64,000 nt of DNA from Setomelanomma holmii (lineage: Eukaryota > Ascomycota > Dothideomycetes > Pleosporales > Phaeosphaeriaceae). Below the pieces are notes generated by a model. It did no database searches. It was given only the letters and a program-made list of their open reading frames with translations, and was not told the DNA's origin. The stretch covers positions 1 through 64,000 of the forward strand of contig ML978290.1 in assembly GCA_010015745.1 (NCBI GenBank). Reading direction: 5' to 3'. This document shows positions 44,022 through 56,197 of the stretch, in pieces. Position 1 is the stretch's first letter. Each line of letters starts with the position of its first letter. The position numbers and the translations under genes are program-made.

Positions 44022-46427
44022 ATGCACAAAGTCTGGCCGTTCACGGGCCGGGACTTGGAACCTAATTCAAGCGGTATCTACGACAACGATACAACCAGGC
44101 TCGGGCCGTCTGACATTCGAATACTCACACTACATGCTGGAGCTCTCAATGCGCCTATTCAATGCAGTCTTGAGAAGAAGACGCTAGCTCCAAATTTCGA
44201 TATGTCACAGTATCAGCAGCCTGATCTTGACTGCACAACACTGTCGTACGTATGGGGCAACTCGAGGTTTCCAAAGGCAATCTCGTGCAATAATACCGAC
44301 TTCCTCCTCACTCGAAATTTATATTCGGCTTTGTATCATCTGCGTAAGCCAGACCAGGACTTAATGCTGTGGATCGATGCAATTTGCATCAATCAGGAAA
44401 ATGACGACGAAAAAGCTGAGCAAGTCCGGAGAATGGGAGAGATCTATCGACGTGCAAGAGAGACCATCATCTGGCTCGGTAGTGAAGGATGGATGTTTGC
44501 GCAATTGTTCAAGACTTTTGAGCAGACGGCGCCGTCTCAATACAGCTTGTGGGCTCTTCTTTGACCATCGATCATGTCCAGGTTCCTGCGCGGTCAATAC
44601 TTCACACGTATTTGGGTCATTCAGGGAATTGCCCTTTCGCAGTCCATTGACGTTGCCTGCGGCTCAAAACAGATCTCATGGGACCTGTTCATCAGCCGTG
44701 CAGCAAGATAACTCAGTGGCGCAAGTCGGAAGTCGAATGGACTCGCGAATGTCATAATCGCATGCGCGAGGCTGCCCTGGAGTTCATATACTGCTTCGAC
44801 AGACGGCGCCAAGATCCGCGACTCCCTCATGAAGAGCGCTATCATCGAACCGAATGATATCCTCACTCTAGCGATTCTCTTCAGAGGGAGTAATGCAACA
44901 TATCCAGAAGACAAGATATTTGCGCTGCTCGTATTAGCCGAGGCTATCAGGACAGGTGGTTCATATGATGCTCAGCCCAGTTATTCGCAAGGCGATCCGT
45001 ACCACTATCGGACGATCTGTGTCAGCACATCTCTCAGGATTTTGGAAGCTCAAAATACGCTACATTTGTTTGCGGCGGTGAATCGAAGATAGCCAAGGCG
45101 TTTATACGAGTCTGCGGGGCGAATAGCAAGATATTGTGGGATATGTAAGCCACGAAAGCTTCCTACTTGGGCACCGGATTGGAGCGACACAGGTTATATG
45201 GCGACTCCGCTAAGTATCTTGAAGCGCCGGAATGGCCAGACGCAATCCGAGCAGACTGGGTCAATTGGCTACAATTTCGCAGAAGCCCAGTCAATACAGA
45301 CCTGAAGCAGGGTGTCCTTCGATGACGACGAAGAGATTTTGGAATCACAGTCGTCACCAAGCATATACCTCGATGGGTGTAGATCCATGCAAATTGTCCA
45401 GCTCGGATCAATATGCAACACAAAGCGCAGCCGTCGCAGTACCTTCTTCAGCCTGCGCTACACACTCACGCTATGCGAATCCGACCGACTTGCTGTACTC
45501 AGTGATTGGTACTTTGCCTTCGAGCCGTTGTTTGATGTTGCCCAGGCCAGCTACTGGAGACTGTTCATTGCCACCGTGACATGCGGTGCGCGCGGCACAT
45601 GGCACGACGAGGACAAACACACTCGTCTCTTTGCTAGACATCGCATGCACCGTATGACTAGACTCCCAGTACTCGTTCAGACCGTCTCCACGCCAGTCTT
45701 CTATGTGTATACCATAGTGCACGCTTTATGGCCTAAACCGGCCGGGCATAGATCCCCTCCCTGGGCTATTTGGCTGACTGTCTACTTTATCTGTACTTTA
45801 ATATGGTATTGCATCTACCAACTGAATGCCCTCGCAAACTTCACAGCCAATCACCACAGTATCAGCGACACGTTCTCGAACTTAGACTTCGATAATATGG
45901 ACCTCAGGCGCATGGCTCGACTCGCAAATGGTTGTCTGGCGCTCGTACCCGAGACATCACAATTGGGAGATGAGATCTGGCACTGCGATGGTGGCAGTGT
46001 GCCGTTAGTACTCAGACCACGACGGTGTGCTGGCAAGATGACTTGGAGACTCCGGTATCTTGGTTGGAAACGAGGTTTGTTCGATCATCTGGTGAACTGG
46101 CAGTTGCTATGGGTGACTTTGAGACCCATTGCTAGATCGAAAGAACGGGCGTGGCGACGGGGCTTGGCAATGACAAGGTGGCATTTGATACTAACGATAC
46201 TGAACGCATTCCAGAGGCGTCAGCGTCGCCCATGCTCAAGGCCGGCAGTGGAGGAGACGACGTATGAGCTGGTCGGTGAGTGCTGTGTGTCGAGGCAAGA
46301 GCGGGGGGAAGACGAGATCCATGTGTCATGGCCAGGGTGGGACGAAGACGACTACTTTATGTCAATGCTACCGTTGGGGAGAGGCGAGCATGAAGAGGGC
46401 GACAGGCAGATGATCAAATTGGTCTAA
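44022..46427 (+). pseudogene. HET-domain protein, copy 1, broken by four in-frame stops
   Basis: HET proteins trigger cell death in heterokaryon incompatibility. One frame runs from the ATG at 44022 to the stop at 46427 (about 801 codons) and is interrupted by TGA at 44562, TAA at 44709, TAG at 45090 and TGA at 45303. HET blocks are present: LDCTTLSYVWGNSRF, LMLWIDAICINQENDDEKAE, QVRRMGEIYRRARETIIWLG and, after the first stop, YFTRIWVIQGIALS. Then come YPEDKIFALLVLAEAI and TPLSIL. The C-terminal part has two hydrophobic segments (TVSTPVFYVYTIVHAL, WLTVYFICTLIWYCIYQL) and ends DRQMIKLV. The paralogue at 58.7-60.8 kb aligns across the stop regions without needing introns here. All four stops can be reached by a single C:G to T:A change (TGG, CAA, TGG and CGA as possible sources). 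Confidence 0.8.
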
Positions 46428-47178
46428 CCGCTTGCTGTGCATATCGGTACTTTACGGCGCATCTCCATCACTGTCAATAAGTTTAATACGAGCGTCAAAG
46501 CCAAGAGAACAGATGATTTGATCTGTACTCCAATACTTTCACCCTGCATCTCAACCCCAAATCTGTTCAGCCACACGACCTCCCGCCCCTGTCCCTAACT
46601 GTGCCATTTCCTAGTACCACTGAAATCCCCATTCCAAACTGTGTTACTCCTCCATATAGTGAGTGGCAAAGGCAGTAGAGGCAGGAGTTGGGGAGCACAT
46701 GAGCGCTACCCATCAGCCGCCAAAGGGTGTATTTGTTGAGAGTCCGTAACAACTCGGTACGTAAGAGAGGTATACTATACATCATAGTGTGGTGATATCT
46801 TGCAGAAGTGCCTTTTATAAAGGAAGGCCTCCATATTCTCTTTCTACACTACTAAGTTGTATGCTCTAGCAATCGCTTAAGTTACTACCGACAGCACGCG
46901 CTAGTCCAGTCCGCGAACGTCCTCGGTTGCGCGGGGAGGAAAGCAAACGAAGTTGCCTAAGACAGCACCAATGTATCAGTCAGGCAAACAAGAGTACACC
47001 ATGTATAGGCAAGATAGCTCCACTCGGCTGGGGCTTGGAGATCCTAGTGGAATCTAGGTCAAGTCCGCTTGCAAACAACAAAGACTCCATCGTCACTCCA
47101 TGCACAACGGACCCGAACATTCAGGAGCGCCTGTCGAGAACGCGATATAATCTAGATAGAAACTACATTGACAAATCT
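46428..47178. other. no gene identified
   Basis: Spacer between the convergent HET pseudogene and ABC transporter. No repeat or domain seen. Confidence 0.5.
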
Positions 47179-50100
47179 CTATTCAAACCTCTCCACAACA
47201 TCCTCATCCCCATACCTCTTCACAATTCCCTCAAAAACTTCATCCAACGTCGCCTTACCCACACTATAATACTCAACCCCCAAGTCCCCTTTGACCTCTT
47301 CCAGCATCTTAATCAACCCCACCATATCCCTGCCCTCAGCAGGAAGCTCGAACCGAATCTGCCCGCCCTGCGTCTCGCGACTAATCTTCGCCCCACTAAA
47401 CGTGCCCATGATCCAATCACGCATGACTTGCAGCTCTTCCGGGCTCGTTCGCGGCGCACTGCGCGCTACGAGATGAACGTGGAATTGGTCTCCGGCGCGA
47501 CGCTTGAGGTCCTCGCGCTCGCCGAGGGCGAGCATGCGCGCGGATACGATGCCGATTCTGTCGGCGAGGGCATCGGCTTCTTCCATGCTGTGCGTTGTTA
47601 GGACGACTGCGCGGCCTTTTGCGACGGTTTGTAGACAGCGCCACAGGGTGCGTTTGGCGTTTGCGTCGAGGGCGGAAGAGGGCTCGTCGAGGACCAAGAC
47701 GCGTGGATTGCCGACGAGGGCGACGGCGAGGGAGAGTTTGCGCTTCGTTCCGCCGGAGAGGTTTTGCGCGAGTTGGTTGGTGTATTCTTCGAGCCTGCAG
47801 GCTGCAATTACGGTGGCCACGTTGTGCTCTATATCAGCCACGCCGCGTGTTTTAGCGAAGAAGCGTAGTGTTTCGCGCACGGTGAGGACGTCGGCCGAGT
47901 CGAACTGTGGACATACCCCTAGGCTTGCGCGGGCAGCTACTGGGTGGGACAGGATTGAATGGCTGGCGATTTTGATTGAGGAAACGGGTGTGGACGGCTT
48001 GATGTCGCCGCGTATCATTGAGATGATGGTCGACTTGCCCGCGCCGTTGGGACCGAGGAGTGCGAAGATCTCAGATGACTGCACGCCGAAGGTTACGTTT
48101 TCGACGGCGAGGTTCTTGCCGAAGCGTTTGCTCACCGAGTCGACGCGGAGTTCGGTCGAGGAAGATGCGAGGCGCTTGCGCTCGGCGACAAGATCGGAGG
48201 GCGTGTCGGTTGCTTCTTGGTCGGTTGTGGTCTTCTGCGAGCGCTTGACGGGCATGACAAAACCACTGTCCCACCAGAGAAGGAGGGCGAAGAAGAAGAC
48301 AGCTTGGAGAATGAGATACAGGATGGGGCCACCATAGAGGTAGATGGAGCCTGCGTTGCGGCCGTTGCACATCAAGCCCATCTGTTGGAGACCGATGAAC
48401 AGGGCGCGTTCCAAGCTGACGACTGGCGAGACGATGCCAAGACCAAAGTAGAGAGCGTTCATCATGTACTCGAAGTCCTCGTATGGTGTTGAAGACTGCA
48501 CGCCGATAATGCCGCCAAAGTATGCAAAGTAGAAGATGACTTGCCCAAAGGCCATCATGAACCAGGCAGTCACTGCGCTCTTGGCAAACATCGAGATGAT
48601 GTAACTCAGCAAAGCGCAAACAATGCCGTACAGAAGGAGGATCAAGAAGACATAGCCAAGACCAACCCAGATCGGCGTCGAGACAGATAGTAGTGCGGTG
48701 GCTACGACGCTGATTATGACAATGAAGATACCATCAAATGAGAGATGCGAGAGCCATAGCGGGATTGGTCGAATACCATTCGAGTACTGCATACTGCGGA
48801 CGTTGGAGATGTGTTCATTTGTCGGGTACAGAGCGAAGAACACAGGATAGCTGCTACGGTCAGAAGGTGCTCGTGAGTAGGCTTATAGATTGACTCACCA
48901 TGCCATGATCAGGCCGTAGTAGATGATGAACATCAGCGGCTTGGTGTCAATCAGCGACGGAATCTTTGTCTGGGCAAATGAGTAGTATGATGCCGAGATT
49001 GGCACACCACTTCTCATAACATTGAACATGTTCAACATATGATTGCTCGAGTCCACGCGGCGAGCATTGACCAGGACTGTAGGTTCTGACTTCTCGTCAC
49101 CCATCCAGACGCCGCCATCGATGGTGGTGTACGGTTGGTAGTCATCGTAGGTATACTGGGCAGCTTGTGCTTTCCAGTTATTTCGAACCGCCTCGTGGAA
49201 CTCGTCATATGTGTTGACAAGTAGAAGCTGGTCGCGGATCTCGCTTCCGTTGTTGTAACCAAACTTCGAGTATGATGAGTAGCTCCTCGTATAGTTCGTC
49301 CCATAGACATGAGCCATCAATTCGAGCCCCGCATCATCGAGGCTTGCGGTAGGGCCGAATACATACTTCTGTCGACTAAGAGTGTCTGAATAGCCGATGT
49401 AGGCAGACGAATACCCAGTACCAAAGTCGTTTCGGTATGAGTAGTCGTAGATGAGATCGCCAGGTTGAGGACACGCCATGGGCTCTCTGACTGACTTGAT
49501 GAGCAGTGGCGCAACAGCAGCTCCCACGATGGCGAAAGCCACGGCAACGAAATAAGGTATCCAGCGACGCTTGAGGATGCGGAAACGTTTGCAGAGCAGA
49601 ATCCACCATTGTCTGAAGACAGAAATCGGTCTGCCTTCGGTCAACTGATAGTCGTTCTCTGTCACGTTGATCATAATCTGCGTTGCCTTCAACTTTGCGA
49701 CCTTCTCCTTGTCCGCATCATCCTCACTGGAGTATATTGTATCGCCTGTGACTTTGATAAACAGTTCTTCCATGGTTGGGCCAGAGAGCTGGTAGTCATG
49801 AAGATCGTGTTTAACAAGCTCCTCCACCAGCTCAGCGGCGAGCGACGCGGTGGCAACTCGATATACAGTCTGGTGTCGGGATTGTTCTCTTTGAACTTCT
49901 CCGGATATTGTTGCCTCGATATCCGTGTGATAGGGCAACTTGATCGTGTACCCATCGCCGTAGCTGTGCTTCAGAGATGCGGATGTGCCGGAAGCTCGAA
50001 GCGATCCCTTGTACATGATCGCAATCTCGTCCGCCAGAAAGTCAGCTTCGTCCAGGTAGTGTGTTGTCAGGATGATCGTTCGACGGGCGCGCTCAGCCAG

Positions 50101-52205
50101 GAGGATTTCCCAGATACGTCTGCGAGAAATTGGATCGAGGCCCGTCGACACTTCATCTACGCAACAGACGGCGCTACCGCCAGCGAACATGATTGCCATC
50201 TGCAGCTTCCGCTTTTGTCCACCAGAAAGAGTCTTCGCTTTCTTTGTTAGCTTTTTCAAAAGATCGACACCCTTAGCAAGCTCGTTGACGACTTCTTCGT
50301 TGACATCATGAAGACACTTAAGGTCGCTGAAAATTCGGATGTGTTCTTCGACGGTAAGATCTGGCCTGTACAAAATCAACGTACTGTCATAGCAATAGTG
50401 AATCGGTTACATACCAAATCACATTATGCTGTGGCGCATAGCCAAGTCCACCACTGGGGTCAATAGTGATGTGGCCCGAGGAGACTTTCTGATCACCAGC
50501 AATGCAATTCAGAGTCGTGCTTTTGCCGCTACCGTTCGGCCCTAACAGACATAAGATCTGTCCAGAATGTGCTTGCAAATCGATTCCCTTCACGGCTTGA
50601 ACATCTTGCCGGCGCTTGAATACACGAGAGAAGAAGCCAGGGTGGTAGCTATAACACAGTCAGCTCAATATGCCGTTTTACGAGATTGAGGTTGCTTACG
50701 TCTTCGTGAATCCCCTCAAGGTGACTGTAGCATCACGAGGGCCTTGAGGCTTTTCAAATCTTCTATGCTGAGACGCTGTAGAATGAAGGAAATGCTCCAC
50801 AGCAAAGGCCATGGGAGGGAAGACCAGCATGTGGACAATGACCATCACCCAATGGAAGTACAAAGGCATACGATACGTGCCAATTTTGTCTTCAGGCTTG
50901 TATGCTGAACCTATCATTGAGGCTTGCTTGTTTTCTGATTCGAATGCTGCGTGGCCTGTGACGTAATAGGTGAAGTTCGCGGAGGGAAATATGATGCTGA
51001 GGATCGCACAGGTACCCTTGGTCTGCTCGAAAAGCACAACAGGTAATATCGCTCCCACGACGGCTATCACAATCATGATCGAGCCACTCAGCTGTGCTTT
51101 CTTGAAGAATGAAGCACCAAACAACGAGAAGGAAGTCAGGGCGAAGCCAGCCAGAATAACGAATCCAACAGGCAGATTTCGAGATGTGACCGGAAAGCAA
51201 ACAAGAGAGATGACCAGACCGATGGCAAGCCAGCTGGGAAAGTAGATCAAGGCGAACGAGACCCAGGTCGAGATCTGGCGCACCAGCCGACCGCGAACAT
51301 TCGAGCCGCCGGAGATCATGGTGTCGATGAGGCCGGACATGCCAAGCTCGCGCTCCCTTGCGACGAAGGATGTCAGGTGGTAGACGAGCTCAAGCATAGC
51401 GAAGGCGAAGATAGGACCGAAGGCGTAGATGCAGTACATCAGATAGTTGGATGTCCTTGAATTGTCCAGGACGATCTGGTCCTGCTCCGTGAAAAGAATG
51501 GTGTCCATTTCCTCTGGGATCTTTGACGCATTGCCCGACCCGGATTGCGTGATGATCTCTCCCTCCAGAGCACGCTGTAGTGGAAGCAGGTCAATTTCGG
51601 CGCCATTCTTATCACTGCTGACATCGACTGTGCCTGCCCAAACGGCGCCCTGACCTCGGATTGTGTAGTTCCATACACCCTGCGCCGACTCGTTGGTGCC
51701 TTGGGTTGGACTTGAGTAGAAAATTATTGCACCGTAGCACGGAGATACGCCTTTCGTGTTCGTGCGACATTCTTGAGACATGGCGGAGGTACCATTGTAG
51801 TTGACGGGAGTCTTTCCTGCGTCCCGAATTTGGCGAGAAAGTGAGCCGATGACAGAAGCTACATCCCCATTCTGCATTCCATTGTCAATGAAGCCAACGA
51901 TATCTCGGCCATTGCTAGCTGCGAGGCCGTCCTTGAGCGTTCGTATCTTAAGTAGGTCAGCATAATTTGAAGTGTATTTGCGTTGAGCCGTCTGTGCTTG
52001 ACTTTGTGACTCGACTTACATTGTGTGGAGATGAGATGCCCCATGTCTGAGGACTAGCGAAGAAGTTCTTGCTGTACCCAACGACGAGCACAATGATCAA
52101 AGGTATCGCGAAAGCGCGAATGAATGTCGAAATAGGTCTGCGTACGCATATGAGCAGCAAACTCTTGCGTATTAGCGCCCAAATTTGCCTGAGAAGCAAG
52201 TTCAT
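47179..52205 (-). CDS. full-length ABCA-type ABC transporter
   Basis: ABCA transporters move lipids or related molecules across membranes. Five exons (52020-52205, 50700-51946, 50415-50648, 48899-50365, 47179-48850) with introns of 48-73 nt give 1601 residues in the order TMD1-NBD1-TMD2-NBD2. The protein starts MNLLLRQIWALIRKSLLLIC with the first helix at FAIPLIIVLVVGY. NBD1 has Walker A LLGPNGSGKSTTLN, the restored block QHNVIWPDLTVEEHI at the third splice, signature LSGGQKRKLQMAI and Walker B AVCCVDEVSTGLDP. NBD2 has LLGPNGAGKSTIIS, NLSGGTKRKLSLAVAL and VLVLDEPSSALD. In NBD1 the residue after the Walker B Asp is Glu, and in NBD2 also Glu, so both sites look capable of hydrolysis. The large lumenal loops after the first helix of each half are typical of the family. 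Substrate unknown. Confidence 0.93.
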
Positions 52206-52613
52206 TGTGACAATGGAATAGTGGTTGTGTTGCACGCAGATCGAAAGGAGGAGCGAGTGTGTGCTTTATTGGCGCCTTCGAACGCTCAACGTGGCATTGG
52301 GTCTTCAGGTGGGCAAATCGAGGGAAAATACATGCATCTCAGGGCCTCCTGAACTCAGGTCCCAGCATAAACGTTGAAGGCACGGCGTCGCCTAACGCCG
52401 CGCGAACGACGAACATACTGGATGGGCATACTGTTTCACGCGCTGCCAACGACACGCACAGGATCTCGTATGAACGTGGCTATGCAACAAGGAGGATTCA
52501 GGCTGCTAAGGCATCCCGCGTGATGATTGGAGTAGAACAGCGCCAAGAACGTGTGAAGACGGAGAGATTGCCAGGACAAGGCTGAGCAACGCTTCACTGC
52601 GCCTTTCCCGCTA
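52206..52613. other. promoter side of the ABC transporter
   Basis: This 408-bp stretch separates the transporter start from the MITE. No gene seen; the TA immediately before the MITE is at 52612-52613. Confidence 0.5.
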
Positions 52614-53035
52614 ACGTGTTCCACCAGTCATCCGCCAACACCAGTTATCCGCCAGCGCCAAAAACCACCAAAAATGACGAAAATTGCAGGTCAAGATCTC
52701 GACAACGCCTTTAAAAAAACCTAAGACTTTCATTTTAGTCTTTTTTGCCTCCCTAGAGTACACTGTATAAGTATAGAAGAAACTGAACCCGTAAATCTTA
52801 GGATCTTAGATTTTGGCCTAATTCTGGCCCCCAGAATTAGATATCTTGATAATCGCTTGAGCATAAAGTCTAGGACTCTAGTATAAGTCTCGCAAGAGGT
52901 ATACAAAGGCAGAATCAAAGGTCTAGACATTTCTGCTTAGCTGTTGTTGAGATCTTGACTTGCAATTTTCGTCATTTTTGGTGGTTTTTGGCGCTGGCGG
53001 ATGAGTGATGTTGGCGGATGATTGGTGAAACACGT
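52614..53035. mobile_element. 422-bp MITE with 93-bp terminal inverted repeats and TA target duplication
   Basis: The left arm (52614-52706) begins ACGTGTTCCACCAGTCATCC and the right arm (52943-53035) is its reverse complement, starting ACGTGTTTCACCAATCATCC. Over 93 bp I count seven mismatches (six transitions), about 92 percent identity. The dinucleotide TA flanks both ends (52612-52613 and 53036-53037), as expected for a Tc1/mariner (pogo/Fot1) target duplication. The core between the arms is AT-rich and has no coding capacity, so mobilisation would need a transposase in trans. It lies about 400 bp upstream of the ABC transporter start. It does not visibly share ends with the Fot1/pogo remnant at 5.7-7.4 kb. 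Confidence 0.92.
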
Positions 53036-53509
53036 TAACTTAGCGTCATGCGGATGATTAAGCAACCAAATGCAGCAACCAACGCTCAATTCGGTTCCTG
53101 CTAAAGGTCATTCTACACCAAGAGTAGTAAGCACACGTCGATCCAACTTGCTCTGGGAAGCCTTTGGTTCATAAGTGGAGCCGTGTCACTTCGAGGGTGC
53201 CGTATCCCGATCGGCTACAGTGACACTAGTGTCAATAACTTGCCGGACCCGCGTACACGGCAGATCACAACGGGCTTTTTTATTCGTCGAAAGTTGTCGA
53301 AGAAGGCGCAGCAGAAGGTTAGGTTTCAGGCTATGCGATATGCAAAATGAATTATTGTGATGATATTCATTGGTGGCCTGAAAGGTGCGGCAAGGCACGT
53401 CGTGTACCTTCACATGCCTGCATTAAGCCATGCGTCTAGTGACAGAGCCAAAAATGCCGGATGCGTTCTTAGGTAGAACAGTTCCGCAGCAATTTGCTGT
53501 AGACGACGC
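53036..53509. other. no gene identified
   Basis: Spacer between the MITE and the 3' end of the PXB/DUF3818 gene. No feature was recognised. Confidence 0.5.
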
Positions 53510-55657
53510 CTAGTCTGGGCCCATGACCTCAAGGCCACGGCAGACGCCCACCCAGCCATCCTTCATGCCATCCCAGACTGTCTTGATCTTATCTTCTTCC
53601 ATACCATCACGTTTCCGCTCCCTTTGTTCTTGCGAGTCACCCAAGCCAGTTGCCATCATCACGGAGTTCTTGTCCTTGCTCTTCTTGCTAAGTAACGTGG
53701 TGGCGGTCTTCAGGCCTTTCCCGTCAAGTTCGCCTTTCACTTCCCATCCTCTTCTTACAGGTCCATGGACGTTCGCTGGCGAGATCAAGGTTGAGTCAAG
53801 CAGCGAATGCCACCGCGACAGATACATTCCGGGACCATGGGTCGTACCGTGTGCGTGAGATTTCGGTCGTGATGTGGAAGGTTGCATGATCGACTTCAAA
53901 CGCGATAACGAGGTGTGTCTGAGGTTTTTGAGGTGTTCTTCATGATCGTCCAAGAGCTCCTTCAGCTCATCCTGTTTCTCCTTCGAGAGACTGGAGAACA
54001 TTGCGTGTAGGGGCGCACTCATGTTGCCCGCACCACCTTCGCCTCTCTCTTCGGCTGCAATGGCATTGTCGTCAACCTTGAACTCCGAGAAAATCGTCTT
54101 AGCGTAAGCTAGATAATCTTGTCCGAGTTCTGGAGAGTTCTTGGTAACTTGATGTACGAATTTGTGCATTGACGGCGCGTGCTTTCGTAACAGCTGCACG
54201 AATTCCTCTACCGTAGGCACTTCGCTTGCATCTTGATCGGCAATGCTAGCGGGCGCAGGCGAACTTTCGCGTGATGCGTCTCTGCTCCTGGCACCCTTCT
54301 TCTTCGGCTTTGATACCTTGATCAGATCCGTGAGAAAGTTTTCTGCATCTTGTAAAGTCCCTGAAAGATCGACTGCGTTGTGGATCGCGCGTATGACCGG
54401 GTCCATGGCCGCAACGACTTCTCTAACGGCAGCAGTAAGAATGTCTGGTTGAAGCTTGCAAGCGACCTTGGTAAGCTCTTCACGATCTCGGATCGAAAGA
54501 TACGTGCTGTAATACTCCATGGCGACACTATGCTGGTTCTCGTTGAGTGAATCTGGGTCTATCGCTGGATCGGCGATTTCGAGGATGACGGCCACGATTG
54601 ATTTGGATTCTTGAATAGATTGGCTGCGTGCAGACTCATGTTTGTCGCGTGATGTGTAGACGTATGACTTGATGGCCTTGAAGACCTTCTTGTCCGGTGC
54701 GTTCCGTGAAGACTCGAGCTTGCCAGCCCGCTTCTGAAACTCAGCCGTGTCCCACGCCAGTACCGTCGATATGATCTGTTGCAGCAGATTCATACCGTCA
54801 TTCGAGTTGTTGGTCAGGCCTATCCAGTTGGTCATGGCGGTCACCGAGAGCTTCGCGAGTACCAGCCTAACCATGCCGTTGATCATGGTCGCGGCGTTCC
54901 CCACGCGAAGTGTTTGTTTGACGACCATGTACGGTATGAGTCTATGTGCGTTCTCGAGGAGGCGGACAAGGTATTGGCCATCTGGTGACATGATGAACAC
55001 GTGATGTAGGAATGAGGCGGCACTATTCCCGTCAGCTGAAGTCGGGGTAGAAAGACATGACGCTCACTTCAACAACATGTACTCGTGCCCTGCCTGCACT
55101 ACGCCTGGGTGGTCTTCCAGTTTGCCTGTCTCCTTGACCTTCTCGTACATCTGAGCCAGTAGATCGCCATATATGAGGCCGTGCATGAGGTCGTCGAAGC
55201 CCTGCTGGACATCTTCAGGCCTATTGGTGTCGTAGTTCTTCTGCTCACTCTGCCCCTTGGTGACCGGATAGCCACCCAACATGCCCCGCGCAATGTACTC
55301 TGCTATGCTGCTCGCTGCCGTCGCTAGAGCCTTTCTTGACCCGATTGCGCCCTTGTCGTAGCTCTCACTCAGCTCAGCTTCCGCCAGCTTCGCGACGAGC
55401 ACGCCAACCTTGTCCTGCCAAAACTCTCTGCCCAATTTTTTGAGCGCCGGATTCGTCAGGGCAAACTTGTTGAGCATGTTCTGCAGCATCGGACTCGTCG
55501 ACTGCGTGCCCTCTGCCTTCTTGAATGGGTAACCATACTGGTCGATGGTGGTGGGGTATTTGAAAGCCTCGATTTCAGCGTAAAGTTGGTGGTGTATCAG
55601 GATATCAAAAAGGGCATGTGTCTGGGCCGGCGTAAGAGTTGCGGCAGTGGAAGACAT
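53510..55657 (-). CDS. PXB / DUF3818 protein related to yeast Ypr097w, PX domain not seen
   Basis: Two exons (55068-55657 and 53510-55022) with a 45-nt intron (GTGAGC donor, GCTGAC branch, AATAG acceptor) give 700 residues. The N-terminal domain (residues about 8-190: LTPAQTHALFDILIHHQLYA, KALATAASSIAEYIARGMLG, FDDLMHGLIYGDLLAQM) matches the PX-associated PXB domain. After the splice, LHHVFIMSPDGQYLVRLLEN, LRVGNAATMINGMVRLVLAK and LSVTAMTNWIGL belong to the DUF3818 region. Family members such as Ypr097w usually also carry a PX lipid-binding domain and exceed 1000 residues; I see none here, so this looks like a shorter form. A charged linker (KPKKKGARSRDASRESSPAP) divides the second half. A role in endosomal or membrane lipid biology is inferred from the family only. 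Confidence 0.85.
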
Positions 55658-56197
55658 GGTGGCGCGAAAGGGTGCATGGTAGGGAAAGACATGATTGCGT
55701 TTCTGTGGGTGTAGAGTACAGCGCTGGGAGTCGCGGAAGGCGATGCGGACGTCTTACGTCATGTCTTGGCGGCGACTTTACTCGTCCATCATCGCTCGAC
55801 CTTGCGTCACTTCTCCTGCCAACCACAAGTCACCATTCACACCTGCAGAGGAACTTGATCCAGCGGAGCCTCAAATAAGTCTCACATCATAGTTAGATCG
55901 TGCACAGCCGCGTGCTGGGCAATGCATCGTATACTGTATATTCTCTCCAGTTCTTGCCAAGGAAGTCTACCCGCGCTCTTGGTATGCAACATACAATATC
56001 TTTCCTTACGGTATCATTCGCATTCCGCTCAGTCCTCAGCCCCCCCAAATCATTTGACTTCATCAGGATGATTTTCTTCTCTTCCGACGAGCGCGCATGC
56101 GAAGCCAAGGTAATATTCAGAGTCCGAATTTCAAGCCATTTGGCTGGTTCAGAGGGATGTGTAGTTGGCAGGTCGTTGGCTGTCCAGACCAGCACCT
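55658..56197. other. no gene identified
   Basis: Spacer upstream of the PXB/DUF3818 gene, including its promoter. No feature recognised. Confidence 0.5.

Noticed and set aside
5750..53035. The MITE as a deletion derivative of the Fot1/pogo remnant
   Set aside because: I could not find the MITE arm sequence at either side of the transposase remnant, so a direct relationship is not supported.
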